Below are positions 29,891-43,154 of a DNA stretch of 64,000 bases, one piece after another (the stretch's first letter is position 1; every line of letters begins with the position of its first letter). The stretch covers positions 93,485 to 157,484 of the forward strand of contig JAIWNF010000080.1 of NCBI GenBank assembly GCA_025093555.1. The letters run 5' to 3'. The notes under the pieces were generated by a model. It was not told where the DNA came from. It did not search any database and worked only from the letters and a program-made list of their open reading frames with translations. The position numbers and the translations under genes are program-made. Source of the stretch: Circinella umbellata. Its lineage: Eukaryota > Mucoromycota > Mucoromycetes > Mucorales > Lichtheimiaceae.

Positions 29891-32201
29891 AAGCACCTTT
29901 TTCCTTATAAAAAGAAAGGACCAACAGCCAATCTAAGAAGAAAGATAATAATATACTATTATTTTTATTATCTTATTATTATTATTATTATTATTGAAAA
30001 CACACACACCTTTCATCATCATTTTTCTTTTCATCATTCGTGTATTATTGATACCAAACCATACCAATTTACTTTTCTTCTCTCCTTTCATTACTCCTCC
30101 TATCTTTTTTTTTTAACTCTTACAAATAACCTAGCAAAGAAAACAAAGGAATTAGATCTATTTCATTTCTACCAGAATAATAAATAATATATATAAATGT
30201 TACAGAACTTCATATTTCTCTCTATTCCTTTTTTTTTTTGTTTCCTCCGCTTATTTTCTCTAATATATATTTAAATTATTACCCAGCGTTATATATCAAT
30301 CTTCTCCTTCTCCAAAGAAAAAACAACAACCTCTTCTCCTTGAAAATAAGGAGTTATCAATTATAACTATTTTATCAAATCAACATGAGATCGTATATTT
30401 TATCCTTTGGACACCTTTACCAAAAAAAAAAAAGCTCTTTGATTTTTTTTTTGTCATTTACAGCCTTCATTAACGATTATCATGGTTAAAGAAATGGTGG
30501 TACATTGTACAACTCCCATCTTTTTCTTTTTCTTTTGATGTCTGTAAACGAATTAAATGACCAATACTGTACAACTTTTAGCAAATATAGTTACTATTAA
30601 AATAAATACGTCTTCTCTAGAATAGTCTTTGATCCTTTTCATTATTTATCCGAATTACTGGATTTTGTCTCATACTGTAAATTATCCAAGTACATCATCA
30701 ATAGTCTTAACGAAATTAGCTAGATATATATACATATAAAAGATAGGTATTATAAACCCCATAAACTATTAAAATTAAGATTGAAACTGTTTGTTGGATT
30801 CATATCTTTCTTGATAAATGAATGCTCTACTAACAACTTGTTCTTTTAATTCTAGGAAGGGTGTATGTGTGTGTGTTGATAAAAGTCCCTTATTTAGTGA
30901 TAAATTTAAGAGTAATACCATTTAATTGCAACATAAAGCGAAAAGAGACTTGATTAGTTGATATGACAATGCCTGGTGTAATAGTTTATGTGTGAGATAG
31001 CATAACACGAATTCCAATATTAACATTTATATTTAAATGTTCAGTGTAAATATAAAATATGGAAGATTTTAGTTTTATTCGAATACTGTTTTTATAAAAA
31101 TATTTAATCATTTGAAAATACTGTTTGTTTTGAAGAAAGATAATATTATTAAAGTTTAGTTTCCAGTAGGATAAGAGTTGTCATGTCATGCAAAGCAAGC
31201 CCTTTTTTTTGTTGTTGCTATGAAACCTTAAATATTGTGTTTGAAATAATAAGAAAAAGAACATCCTTGAACTTATTATACCATGAAAAAACACAATGGA
31301 TTCAAGATCCTAAATTAACATAGTAAATATTACTATCATGATTGTAATTAATATTTAATATTTACCAGGCTTTATTAACAAGGAATTTGGGTAAAAACCA
31401 AAATAAAATTCTCTATCACGGATAAAGAACCCCTTTTTACAACCTTTTTTTTTGTGACCGTTCTCATATTAAGATTCTCTCGTAGTTATGGCTTGTTTAT
31501 GACTGTTCGATTCATTTCAAATAACAAAAAAAAGTGTGTGGTATTATTGATCAAGTAGGGGGGGGGGGCGTGTGGGCTTGAAGCATGAATACAAATCGTC
31601 CATATCAAATTCCTGTCACTGATTATTTCACAACCAACTCCGAAAAAGCACAGACCCCTTTAGTGTCATTCACAGTTCTTTTTGAAAAGACATCTTTCTT
31701 TTTTTTTTTTTTATATAAAAAACAGACGGATTACTATTTTCGTAATCTGTTATAACAGATATAATTGTTATTTTTATGGTCGTCTATGAACTGATGGAAC
31801 GTAGTTTTCAAAATAAAAAAATAAAACCAGTAAGCCAAAGTGGTTGATTAATCGTAGTTGAATTAATTCGGGTAGCTATTTTTAAATAATATGATATAAT
31901 TTAGCATAAAAGAAATAGTTGAAATGCATATGTATGTTCGTGTGTCACACTGTGTGTATGTGTATGTATCATATCGAAATAAAAATAAAAGCAAGAACGT
32001 TTCCCAAAACAATAGAATGAAATCTTGTACACGTCATTGGCGTTTAAATCACTGTCTTTATATAGCATGCTTTTAACAACAAAATCCATTTGTCGCGTCA
32101 TAACTGCTTATCTTATATTGTTTGTTACTGTGACACGCCGATTCAACCCGTCGCGCAACTAAAAAGAATATAAAAAAAAAAGAAAGTTTGTTATTAATAA
32201 T
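29891..32201. other. Gene-free AT-rich stretch
   Basis: The 3' end of the 28.7 kb gene, then simple-sequence tracts (poly-A, poly-T, a run of ten G at about 31559-31568). No supportable gene. Confidence 0.55.
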
Positions 32202-32296
32202 AGGGAAGGACTACGGGCGCGCCAAAAATTTACAGTCAGACGAGGGGCGCGCCAATTTTGAACAGACATCTTAGTAACATGGCGCGCCCTTCGTCT
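32202..32296 (+). repeat. Left inverted end with three GGCGCGCC sites
   Basis: GGCGCGCC occurs near 32216, 32245 and 32281, separated by AT-rich spacers that are mirrored in the right end. Confidence 0.85.
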
Positions 32297-33512
32297 ACCC
32301 TTCATCTATTCTTTTTCTTCACTTATTCACAATATTCACAATCTCAACAATACTTATTACCAATATATTTAACGTATTGTGCCAATTGAACATAGAGTTT
32401 ATTTTTATTTCTACGCCATAAAATATACTCAAAAATCACTGAAGCAAAAAGTTATAAAAGAATGCAATACGTATACTTCTGCAACTATACAAAGAAGCCA
32501 ATAGCAAAGAAGCGAAGCAATATGACATAGATCAAAAATGGCACTAATTGTAGGCATAGAACTATAATACGTACTATATAATGCTTGTGCTATAAATAAA
32601 CGAAATTACAAGAAAAGGACATATGAATTATAATATAGAATGAGTGAGCTAATAGGAGCAGCTCAAAAAAGATCACGTATCAACATTTATTATGTAGGAT
32701 AAAAGAATAATCTGTATAATATAAATTACCAAGTAAGAGCGTACCATATAAATAGGGAAGAAGAAAGAAATTGGGTCATACGTAGTATAACGAAGAAAAA
32801 AGATGACATAAATATAATAATACAAAACGATAAAAAAAATCAAAGCAATAATATTTAATATGAATAACAATAGCTTCTAGAAATCTCTCTTAAAGGCATA
32901 ATTTTTGTCTTGTGGCTGATCGTAAACTCAAGAGTCAAGATTTTGGTTTTTAAACAAGAATTCTATTGCATCCTCATATGAAATATTGGTGTAGTCTTGT
33001 TGAATGAGTCAAGAACAAGAACACTTTGTATGAAAGATAGCGGCATAGTCTTCAAATGTTATTGTTTTTTGTAATGAACCTATGTTAAAGATTTCTGTTG
33101 GTCCATGGATCCCATAATAGCAAGCTTATATTAATATGTACAACACCTATTATTAATATTTGTACAATATTTCCATTGCATAAATATTTCAATATGTTAT
33201 TACTAAAGCCTTTGAAAGTAAAAATAAAAATTGAATATGATTTTTTACTTTATACGTATGAATTAATTCTTAATTTGATTTGACCCATTGGATATAATAG
33301 ATTAAAAAGAAATTAATATGTATATTTTAATAATAGTTTTCCAAATGGCTTAATATTTTTATTATCGTAAAGTATTCAACTGAAGAATGATGATGATTCA
33401 ACCGGACTGTCATATTTTTATTCGTAATTCTTTTATTTAAAGTAGAGAAAATTCAGTTTAAATAAGATATGTTTCATATAGCAAACTTGAACAAGAGCAA
33501 GCAAAGTAAAAC

Positions 33513-33607
33513 AGACGAAGGGCGCGCCATGTTACTAAAGTGCCGGCTCAGAATTGGCGCGCCCCTCGTCTGACTATCAATTTTTGGCGCGCCCGTAGTC
33601 ATTCCCT
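33513..33607 (-). repeat. Right inverted end with three GGCGCGCC sites
   Basis: Mirror of 32202-32296. The middle spacer differs (AAGTGCCGGCTCAG versus the complement of the left copy), the rest is nearly identical. Confidence 0.85.
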
Positions 33608-36600
33608 AATAATAAGCTTATCTAGAAGTGAATAGTCAGTACGTATCGCTTTTCTGCTGGAGACGGCGGATCCTAGATAGCTATTACCAATCTATACGTA
33701 GAGAGCTCAAAAAGCCTTTCAGATATGACGTAGTAGTATGGGCATGACAATTGATTATGAATCACGTTGGTCAATGCATTTCTTGTTATACCATCTAATA
33801 AAAAATTTATATAAAATAAGTTCATATTATTATTGTGTCCACTTGCTATCGTAACACGAACCATCCTGAAAAAAAAAAAACTCTCAAATTTTGAGTGACG
33901 CATTTAATATGAACTAACATGAAACATTATGTTGTATTACCTTATGTTCGCACACTCAACAACATAATCTATATAACTCTTAAAAATAATATACATCTTT
34001 TTTCATTAATATAACAAATGATTTTTTCACGTCGTACTACTGATAAAAGAATTTCTTAAAAAAAAAGGAGAAAGCATGAACTTAAAAGATTGCTCGACAA
34101 GATTATAATAATATAATATAACTGAATAGTTAAACAGTTTCTTAGAGTCATCTCCTTTTTCTTATTAAAGTTAAATCTATATCTCAACAAAATTCTGAAA
34201 TCGAAATAAATCCCCTCCCCCTTTTTTTTGAATTGTTAGCCACCACAACCACCCATCATCGTTAGGCTATCTATACTGAACAATATTTAGGCATTGATTT
34301 CAAGAAGAGTATAAGTATACTCGTACGAATAAAAGATGGTTATGCATCTTTTTTTTTCCTTGAAAAGATAATATTATCATATAATTTAAAACAGCTTTGT
34401 TGATGGTCTTGCAGAAAATATGTTAAGATGATGGTATATACTATTGTAAATATATCGAGATAGAGTTCCAGCAGCATTATAAAACACAATAAGAGCTATT
34501 TTAAGAGTTGCTAATATTTCAATTAAATGAACTTCTTTATAGTATAAACCATATTTTATTTTTAGAAATTGTTTTACACGTATGATTTTCCATCAAAGGG
34601 AAGAAAAAAAAGGTCCTCCATCATCAACACCTTAGTTTTTACTGTTTTAAATATTAAAGCTCCAGAGCTCATATTTTTTATTTCCTTATCGCATTCGTCA
34701 AAATAGTAATAATAATAATAAGAGTTACTAAATTGCTGTGTAGATGTCGTAGAATTATGGACTGTTCTAAAAAAAAGTAATCTGATCTGTGAACATTTAA
34801 AGGTACGATAACGCAAGGTAATACGTATAAAAGAAGATAAGAACATTTTAATAAGACCTTTTATCATGAACAGCATGTCAAACAAGCTGCCTTATTCATT
34901 CATTTTTATATCCGACATGAACAGTACAATGTAGCTGTATATTATGATAATATGCATACAAAAGTCCATCGATGGGTTTATCTGTCATGTAATATGTATA
35001 AAGATGTATAAAGATGTATGCATATCATTGTATAGTCTTCTTTATTTTTTTTTGGGGGGGGGTGGGGGAGAGGGGGAAGGTTGGTGAAGGGGAAGAAAAG
35101 GTAAGGCTAGTACCACAACAGAAGATAAAGAAAGAGTAAAACGTCGATCCTATCGATGTCCCGACATTTTATTTATGGTTGAATAAAAAGGTTTACATAA
35201 AACGTGCAGCAAGAAAAGAGTCAAATGTTCGTGGGTACTCAACATAAAAGATGATAATAGTAGCTAAACTTTTTTTTATTCCCTCTCGATTCTTTTAATA
35301 TACCAAAAAATAAGTGTTGTATTAAATGATAGGTTCATAATCATTAGCAACTTTTTTTTTCTTATTGTTAATAAATATTATGTATGAAAAAAAAAGTATG
35401 GTTACGTATGTTATAAGGTTAGTTAACCGTTTTTTTTTATTTACGTAAATCCTTTTTGTGTCTGTAAAGAAGTAATTGAAACGAAGAGATTAAAAAAGAA
35501 AGTTGTTATTTGTTTACATTTACTAAAAAAAGTGCACGGGCAACTGACATAACCCTCCCGCCCCCCAATTCTTTCTTTATTATATGAGTATTGTATAAAT
35601 ATGATAGCCGCACATCATGATTTAATATTGTTGTTATGTACATCGACGTTCGGTGTTTTTACTTCATCCCTCCTTTTTCTTTTTGTTGGTTCTTTTAATG
35701 CATCTTGTTAAGATGTGGGCGTGTTTTCTTTTCCTCTCTCTGTCTCTCTCCGGTCCCTGCTTTGAGGGGGGGGGGTGAGGGGAAAGAAAAAAGTTATTGA
35801 TGAGAAAGAAGTTGGTATCAGCATCTTCTCAATCCAAAAGAAATATACATAGCACACAGACAATTGATTTATTTATTACGTATTTCTAGTTCTTTTTTAA
35901 TAATTTACCCATGATTTATTGTGCGTGTGACCATCCTATCCAAATTTCACTATTTTTTATTTTATTGTATTAAAAAATCAGGTTTTTTTTTATATTGTAC
36001 GACATTTTAAAACATCATTCAAACATCACACTTTTTTTTTTTCTCTTAACGTATTCTCGAAAAGGTTTGGTGGGGGGGAATCTAAATTAGGGGAGATTAT
36101 AGCAAAAGAAACGAATAAGTACCCACAAAATCGACCGAGCGATGGAGAGAGAGACAGACAGAGAACTCTCCAGAAGCGATAGGTAAAAAAGGAGTAATGT
36201 CAAAATAAAATATACAATAAAAGCACCAGGAAACCTTTGCCACACAGAAAAATCACCCTTAATCAGTTAAATAAATATAGAGCAATGAGAAAGATTTGGA
36301 GTTTTTTTTTATTATTACTTCTTTATACACAAACGTTAGAACAAATTTTTTAATAATAATGATATAAAAGATTATTATTTTTTTTTTGATTTTTGGGGTT
36401 GAAAATGGCACAAAGGTGAAAAAAAAAAAAAAAATATGGGATGACACATAGAATAGTTGCCATGGTGATGATTATACAAACACAGACGCACAAACATCTG
36501 AAAGAAAGAAAGAGTATAGAATTGAGGTAAAATAAACGAGGGGGAATTTTTGTATTTTTTTGTTTTCTTTTTGTTTTTTGTTAGAAAAAAAAAAGGGTAT

Positions 36601-36690
36601 CGAAAAATAGGTTTTTTGAAACAAAAAAAAAAGAAAATATGTATGAGAAAAAAAAAATGTAGTATGAATGTTATTGATGAAAAAAAAAAG
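33608..36690. other. Gene-poor stretch
   Basis: AT-rich with many homopolymer tracts and a G-rich block at about 35054-35100 (runs of 3-8 G) that could fold as a quadruplex. Open frames at 33673-33903 and 34574-34885 (minus) show no domain and are not called. Confidence 0.5.
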
Positions 36691-37167
36691 TTATAAAAAT
36701 GTATGTACATGATCATCCATGTCGGTTGATGAGGATGACTCATAGCTAAGCATGGATGTATTATCCGTCGTTGGACGAGAATGATAGTGATGATGAGATG
36801 CAAAAAGAAGTGATGATGTAGATGATGAATCAGTAGTTGATGTAAGAGATGAAAGTGATGATGAAGAGCTGAATGAAGATCGTCGAGGATGATCTTTTGG
36901 ATAATATAATGACCTGCGTCGATGATAAGAGATAACGGGCGCTGGTGTTATGGATGAATCAATATAATAATTTGAACGCTTATTTGAAGCGTTATAACTT
37001 TGTTGATCTTGATATACTGCTTGTTGTGGATAACAGTTATTAGAAGTGGTAGGGTAGACAAGAGCGTATGACTTGGATGCTTCATGTGCTTCACAAGCAA
37101 GACTACAAAAGTTAACATTGTCTTCGGACAATCGTTTTTCGCAATATAAGCAGATGTTGAGATCCAT
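36691..37167 (-). CDS. Ecl1-like small zinc-binding protein
   Basis: An intronless frame of 158 residues. I choose the ATG at 37167 because the conserved block starts there: MDLNICLYCEKRL, then VNFCSLACEAHEASKS. This is the Cys-x2-Cys...Cys-x3-Cys pattern at the extreme N-terminus seen in the Ecl1 family, small yeast proteins that extend chronological lifespan and respond to nutrient and stress signals (PF12855 as I recall it). The remainder is Ser/Tyr-rich with RRRSLYYP and a His-rich patch, longer than the yeast members. The family call rests on the N-terminal cysteine block only. The upstream frame can be read further (to 37320) but is hydrophobic, low-complexity and probably untranslated. 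Confidence 0.6.
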   Translation of the reverse strand: MDLNICLYCEKRLSEDNVNFCSLACEAHEASKSYALVYPTTSNNCYPQQAVYQDQQSYNASNKRSNYYIDSSITPAPVISYHRRRSLYYPKDHPRRSSFSSSSSLSSLTSTTDSSSTSSLLFASHHHYHSRPTTDNTSMLSYESSSSTDMDDHVHTFL

Positions 37168-38208
37168 AATGATAAGTGAGGAGGAGAAACGTAAGAGTAT
37201 AAAATAAAATAATAGTTTGTCGCTGTTTCTGTATAGTAGAAGCTGTAATAAGATATATAAAGAAAAAGAAAGAAAAAAAAAAGAAATGATCTGGGTAAAG
37301 AAGAAGAAGAAGAAGAGCAAGAGAAAAAAGTACTTGATGTAATTTATACTTTTTTTTTAGAAACAACGCTTTTAAATAATCTCCTGTGCGTTTTGTGTAC
37401 ATGACTTTCTGTGAAATATATGCAATAAAAAGTTACATTGCTCACCATTATTCAATTTCATTGGCTAGGTTAAACTAATTCACCATTTTTGTAAAATAGT
37501 CACCAACCCCCCTTTCTCCTCGTTTCTCACTTTCTCACTTTTTCTCTCTCTCCCCCCCCATCCATAATATTAAGTATATAACACATGCACACACACATAC
37601 ACACACACACTATCCTCCCCCCCAAAAAAAATTAGACTTATAAGTATCAAATAAGGAGAAAGGAAGAAGAATAATAAAAATACGTGGAGAGATAAGAAAA
37701 GCGCCCGCCTATATAATACAAACATAAAGGAGGAAATTTATACAACACTGAGAGAGATGAGATAAAAAAAAAGTTGGCGTGGGAACAGGTAGTACTTGTA
37801 AACTCTTTTTGAACGCCTTGCAGTTTATTCAATTTTATTATAACCATTTTCAGTCCGTGTGCGGCAGAACACAGACAGTGCTTTGTTTTATTTATTTATT
37901 TACAATTGATTCGTTTGTTTATTGTATATCGTCTCTCTTTTGCGATCCCCCTAATCATGTATTGTGGCATGTTTATCCGTAAAAGAAAGAAAAAAAGTAT
38001 TAATATTATTACTTTCTCGGCTCGCCCGGGAACTCTTTTATTATTGGAAATAATGACGGGCTGAGGGAAGATGAAAGGAAAAGTTTTGGAACGAAAAATA
38101 ATAATAATAATAAGCTTAAACTACATATACATGCACACACACACATATTATGTATTGACGTCCCTTTTTTTTTAATTATTTAGTAGTAGCCATATAATAT
38201 TGTTATTA
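37168..38208. other. Upstream region of the Ecl1-like gene
   Basis: Contains CT-rich runs and CA repeats (37590-37612). No other gene seen. Confidence 0.5.
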
Positions 38209-40133
38209 TAGTATTTTGCGTTTGAAAATGTACTTTTTGGGGAGGACTGGGTATACTTTTTAGGAACGGCCAATGTAATTTCTGCCAAGTGCTCTGAACA
38301 ATTTCCTTCCACAATATACTTTTTTTATCAACCCAATAAACATTTTAGAGATTAAATGAACAACATCGATTCAGTAATAAATATAAATGCTAAAATAAAA
38401 ATATACAAATATTCTTTATTTATATTTTATTTATATGAATACGCCTTGCCAAGTTTTCATTACTCTTCAAAGGTGTTTTTCGAACATGAGAGTGCTTTGA
38501 TTTTTGCTTAACACTCTTCTATAGGGTTCATGAAAGGGGAATAGGGAGGTAAAAACAAGGGTATATGATCATGGCTCTTGATGGCATCAAGGACTAACTT
38601 GTTCTTGTGGATGGATGCATTGTCCATCACGATATACATGTTATGCATTCCAAGTTTTTCTAAAGTTTTCGCCATCTCTTCCGCAGGCATTAGAAAGTGA
38701 GTCGTATTTGTACCATGAGGAAGCTCACGATCCTTACTAGTACTAACAAGCTTACGCTTTTTACTTTTGGATAGATTGGGTACTTGTTCATGTGAGATGG
38801 CAATTAGCCCACTGCTCTAAAGACAACCAAGAACACTAAGGTTAGTACCACCTTCAGTAGGAAGTTCAACCTTCACAGGTGTTTCTTTCTTGGACCAGCC
38901 AACAGGACGGACAAAATTCTTCAAGAAGCCACTCTCGTCAACAAAAACACATTTCTTCCAAAAGTTGATACTGATACCTGTTTCTTGAAGTTCCTGAACA
39001 AACTGTCGGAATTACGTTCAATTACCCCTCTTGGTGGGAACGGGTGAGAGTAAATTGACAACTTGTCAGCTACGTGGCGATATACTGCTGATTCATTCAT
39101 AGTGAGATTCTGGAATTCATCACAAAGTGCTGCTGTAGCATCTTTGATGATACATGTTGGTTTTTGATCAATGTCATCCTCGAGAAACTGGGAATGCTCA
39201 ATATTTAATTTCACATTATTGCCTGTAGACTTGACCTCGGATCGTACTTTATAGCCAGGCAAAACAGTACCGCCATTCTTTTTTCCGTTCTTTATGATAA
39301 GCATAGGCTGATGGTCGCCCAGTTAACGCCTTCCTGGCAGCATGTACTACCTTTTTGTTTTCATTCTGGATTAGCGAAATGAATTATGCTATTTGCTCCG
39401 GCCTATATTTCGTGTTGTTATATTTTTGGCGGACCGATACCTTAGCCAGTAGAAATATAATACAACAAAAGATAATACAGAATAAATAAAATAGAGTGTA
39501 ATTGGAGATGATGTTTCATTGTTTTGTAATGAAGGTGTATTTATATGTTTCTAATACTACTGCGGATAATAATAATGATAATAATGTATGTAGTGTGAAT
39601 GACGTGTAATTATATCAAAAGGTGGATATCGTGAGTCATTCGTATAAGACTGAGTTATGATCATTGCAAGAACGGTAATGGGGAGTTGACTCACTATTAG
39701 AACTTGGTGTGTGACGATACTCTTAAAAAGGAAACTTGAAGCAGTGTCATAAAATTCAGAGAATCACTATCAGGTCCATCTCCAACATAAACGCTAGAAG
39801 GCTGATAATGGTAAAATGTCGTTTGTATTAAAGGTAATAAAAAAAGAAAGAAGTTAAAATGATGTAAGGACAAACACTTGGCTTTAGAAATGAGCGCAGT
39901 TTTCACATAAGATCTAAATAGATCTTGATTCTCGAGACTTATTGTACGTCATTAAATATATTGTATAGAGCAACTAGAAAAAAAATATATACTCGAAAAT
40001 ATACAGAAATAAGACATATCTATTATTAAATCAATGTTGTCCATTTAATCTCTAAAATGTTTATTGGGTTGACAAAAAGTATATTGGGGAAGGAAATTGT
40101 TCAGAGTACTTGCATTTTCAAACACAAATACTG
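38209..40133 (-). mobile_element. Tc1/mariner-like element, copy 1 (inverted relative to copy 2)
   Basis: Ends are long imperfect inverted repeats: TAGTATTTTGCGTTTGAAAA at 38209 and the complement of TTTTCAAACACAAATACTG ending at 40133, both next to TA. The similarity continues inward into ATTGTTCAGAG and ATAAACATTTTAGAG blocks. The right end lacks about 58 bp that the left end and copy 2 retain. It carries a broken transposase gene. From about 39746 down it matches copy 2 (44246-45779) almost base for base. Confidence 0.8.
38467..39412 (-). pseudogene. Transposase pseudogene of copy 1
   Basis: DDE transposase: YRPEQI HTH-type start, AARKALTGRPSAYAYH, then CVFVDESGFLKNF (first Asp), MYIVMDNASIHKNK (second Asp) and LPPYSPFMNPIEEC (third residue, Glu). 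It is broken by a stop after YRPEQIA, a frameshift near 39006, a stop after VLGCL and a stop after IEEC. The first three lesions are also in copy 2, so both descend from an already inactive parent or were moved by an enzyme supplied in trans. Confidence 0.85.
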
Positions 40134-41222
40134 TATTTATAAGTTGACTAAAGCAGTTTTCATGTCGCATACGATGTTTGCGAACCAAAAGCAAACCTGT
40201 TAAAATAAACAAAACGAAAAGAAGCTAATATCACCATCCAATCATCATTTAAATAAATTCAACGTTCCAATATTTCATACTATTAAGCTTTCTCATACCC
40301 ATTTCATATTCTATGTCATTCCCCGCTTACCTATGAACAAAAATAAACCAAAACCACATATCCCTTTCGCAGTATCATCTATCCTTGCACCAATATAAAG
40401 TTAGTGATAGAATTCTGTGTTTACCCATCAATAAATAGCTCTGTAAAGCAACAACAACAAAAAAAGAATAAACGCATAGCTACAAACAGATTTAAGGAGG
40501 AGTTACCCAACCGGTCTCATCCATTTACAGCTAAACTCGGGCACTTTCCAAGCAGTTACGCAAGGCGTCGCCCTTCAGAATAAACATGCAACTATAGACA
40601 GATTTAAGGAGGAGTTACCCAACCGATCTCATCCATCTATAGCTACATTCGGATGCTCTCCAAGAAATCAATCAAGGCGGTACGCAATAAAAAAGAAAAA
40701 AAAAGTGGCGCAAACTGACTGTATTAATATACAAATATTAACCGACACTAAATATAAACTGTTAACAATAGTTAATATGTAGCAGAAAAGTGTGTTGTCA
40801 CATTCGTTGGCACTGGTTCTTGTTTCAACAGACCATTTAGATTGTCTAACCAATATAATAATACCCTTTCATGCACTAACAGAAAAATCAATAAAAACCA
40901 ATCATTATTGTTTTAATTCAATGATATTATTTACAAACTATGTGATGCTCTAACCCATACCTAACTTACTTCAGTGTCGTCACTGGTTACTAAGAAAATA
41001 TGGAAATGGCGCTCTTAAGATTCAAAAAAGTAGTGCACCATTAACTGCTGTGACTTTGTTTTTTTATGGTGTGCACGACTTTAGCAGGTCCAATGGATGA
41101 ATAGACAGAACAAGGCAAAAAAAGTTGTGTTTTAATTCAGATTATGTCAAAAATAAGTTGTATGAGGTTGTCTGGGTCTATTGGTGTCGCGTAAAAAATT
41201 GTGCCTCTTACCAACTGTTGCC
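40134..41222. other. Repeat-containing intergenic region
   Basis: Holds two tandem copies of a ~100 bp unit (listed separately) and the probable promoter of the 41.2 kb gene. No coding sequence is evident. Confidence 0.5.
40469..40681. repeat. Two tandem ~100-bp units, with a third diverged copy at 43.95 kb
   Basis: Both units share CAGATTTAAGGAGGAGTTAC, then CCAACCGRTCTCATCCAT and a final CAAGGCG. The spacing is 112 bp. A related unit at 43944-44026 (GGAAGTAACTACCCATTCGG...GCTACACTCGGATGCTAACC) lies on the other side of the 41.2 kb gene. Upstream flanks of both sites also share ACTCTGTGT-type sequence. Confidence 0.7.
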
Positions 41223-43154
41223 ATGTCAACCGTCCCTCCGGCAATCGAGAAAGGTATATTTGTTTTCACATCGTTGAATAATATTATGCATTAACGTTTT
41301 ATAAATAGTTATAACCGAATATGTACAAAACGTACATAATCATCCAATATCAGTGGCCAATTTTATTCGAGACAAGCAAGACTATATTGTCACAAACACA
41401 AACACGGCTGAAGAAAATTACAAAGATTTATGGACAGGATATTTAACAAGAATAGCGGCAAATTACAATATACCTTTGGTAAGTGGAAAACCATATTGGA
41501 AAAACACAGCAGTTCTCTTTTTATTATGTATTTTGCATTGCGCAAAAAATGATCTTTTACAAGATACTAATTAAAGTATACATTCAAATATATTAGGAAA
41601 AATCGAAACCCGATTGGAATGCTTGTTTCTCGTTAAATAATAATGCAAGATCACCACAACCACCACAATCTTCAGCTCCAGAATTACCAGCTCCAATTTC
41701 AACAACAAGCAACAATAACACTAACACTAACAATTCATACAAGTTAAGTAAAGAGGACCTCAAAAGCTTTGAAAATATGTTCGACGAATTGGATTCAGAA
41801 AAGTTTTGGACGTTATCTACTGGAACAGTGGTTGAGTTACAGATGAAAAAGTTTGCGCTAACTTGTATATACGAACAGTAAGTTTTTTTTTGAAGTTCTT
41901 CTTTATTATCCTTATCTGCTAGTCCACATAATTATATAATAGCCCATGCCATAGTATGATTTTGGACATTGCAGATGACAATTGGAAAGGATATTTTACA
42001 AAGGAGGAGTTGGCTGAGATTGAACTGATAAAAAAGCCGACAATCCTTGAGTTGCCAGATGAAATGATTAAATACTTGGACAATTACAAAAACCTGGTAC
42101 GTAATCCTTTTCGTTATATTGACAGTGTTTAATATATTCGTATTTATACAAAGAGCCCTCTGATTAACCGGGTTGATAATATAGGAAACATTGACTGATA
42201 TTTGGAATGAAAATAACAAACATAACTTTCATCCGATTAACCAACCTGTAATGAATTGGGTCGATACTTCTGTCGCTCGTGCTGTTGACATTTTACTCAA
42301 GAATATTCATAACAAGTACAAAACTGAAGCAGATTTGATGAAGAGAATCTGGGTACTTATTGATTGTTGTTTTGATGATGGTGAATTGGATTCAATCTCG
42401 TAAGTCTGCTTAATGTGTTTATTAAAAGTTGACGGATTATCGAGATGTTTAATTTATCCATTGACATTTATTTAGTGGGGAATATGTATCAAAGGCAACA
42501 ACAGAAGTAGCCAATTCTGACCGAACGATTGCAGCTACCAATTGTATGTCAAGACGAAAGAGTGGAACCAAGACGGATCTTTTGTTTACTACAGAGTTCT
42601 TGGAATTTGGTACATGCGAGGCAGGAAAAATAACTGATGCTAATAATACAAAGACTCTATGTGAACTTGGAAAAAAATTACCAAAAACCCTTAAGGATAT
42701 GATGTTTGTACTTGCCAAGGAATGCCCCTCAAAGCTACGTGAATTGAAAACTTGTGGCTTCATTATAAGTGGTGAGTTTTTTTTTTTTTTTTTTTGATTG
42801 TAAACTGACAAATATGACTCAATAATATTTACCGAACTTGGATAATTACTAGGTTTAAACATCTTACCTGTATTGATGGATTGTCCGGATGGGTATGTCG
42901 CTCGAATTAATCGTCCTTCTCGGTTTTTTCATCATCCTACCAATGCATCCAACTTCTTGAAAAACATGCGGAGTATTGTACGGGTAATTTACGATGCCAA
43001 GGTGGTAATGAATAATGTTAGCAAGGTGTTGGATAGCACTGATGACGACATGAACTATGGATCACATTCGGATATTGTCTTACCTCTGTCATTTAAACCT
43101 ACTACCATAAAGCCATCCAAGAAACGGAAAATAAATAGCGCACAGTCTGAATAA
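41223..43154 (+). CDS. Lineage-specific multi-copy-type fungal protein; possible PD-(D/E)XK-like fold
   Basis: Seven exons: 41223-41253, 41309-41478, 41597-41877, 41955-42096, 42185-42399, 42476-42771 and 42853-43154; 478 residues, all GT-AG and in frame, so probably intact. The N-terminal half has an Asn/Thr/Pro-rich linker. The conserved core reads RRKSGTKTDLLFTTEFLEFG, then CEAGK, LGKKLPKTLKDM, LKTCGFIISG and DCPDGYVARINRPSR. I recall this arrangement (RKxD, E...E-x-K-like, KLPK-LKDM, GI-ISG) from large unnamed families in Mucoromycota. The Asp and E-x(2)-K spacing resembles PD-(D/E)XK nucleases, but that is inference. A basic C-terminus (KPSKKRK) could be a nuclear signal. Inverted transposon copies and a shared repeat lie on both sides. 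Confidence 0.7.

Larger units (their letters stand above)
32202..33607. mobile_element. Non-autonomous element with 95-bp inverted ends carrying GGCGCGCC motifs
   Basis: The left end (32202-32296) and right end (33513-33607) are inverted copies of each other with few differences. Each has three GGCGCGCC palindromes at matching positions, striking in such AT-rich DNA. The ends start AGGGA and finish TCCCT, and both flanks read AATAAT (32196-32201 and 33608-33613), a possible target duplication. The 1.2 kb interior is AT-rich with no transposase or other gene, so the element would depend on an outside enzyme. Superfamily not determined. Confidence 0.75.

Noticed and set aside
33673..33903. 76-codon minus-strand frame next to the GGCGCGCC element, preceded by a T12CAG acceptor-like tract
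   Set aside because: No recognisable motif and no upstream exon found.
34574..34885. 103-codon minus-strand frame
   Set aside because: Contains a poly-Tyr run from a simple repeat and no recognisable domain; probably chance.
36259..36803. Hydrophobic Phe-rich minus-strand frames overlapping the end of the Ecl1-like gene
   Set aside because: Produced by long T/A homopolymers; the overlapping 36691-37167 frame has the conserved cysteine block.
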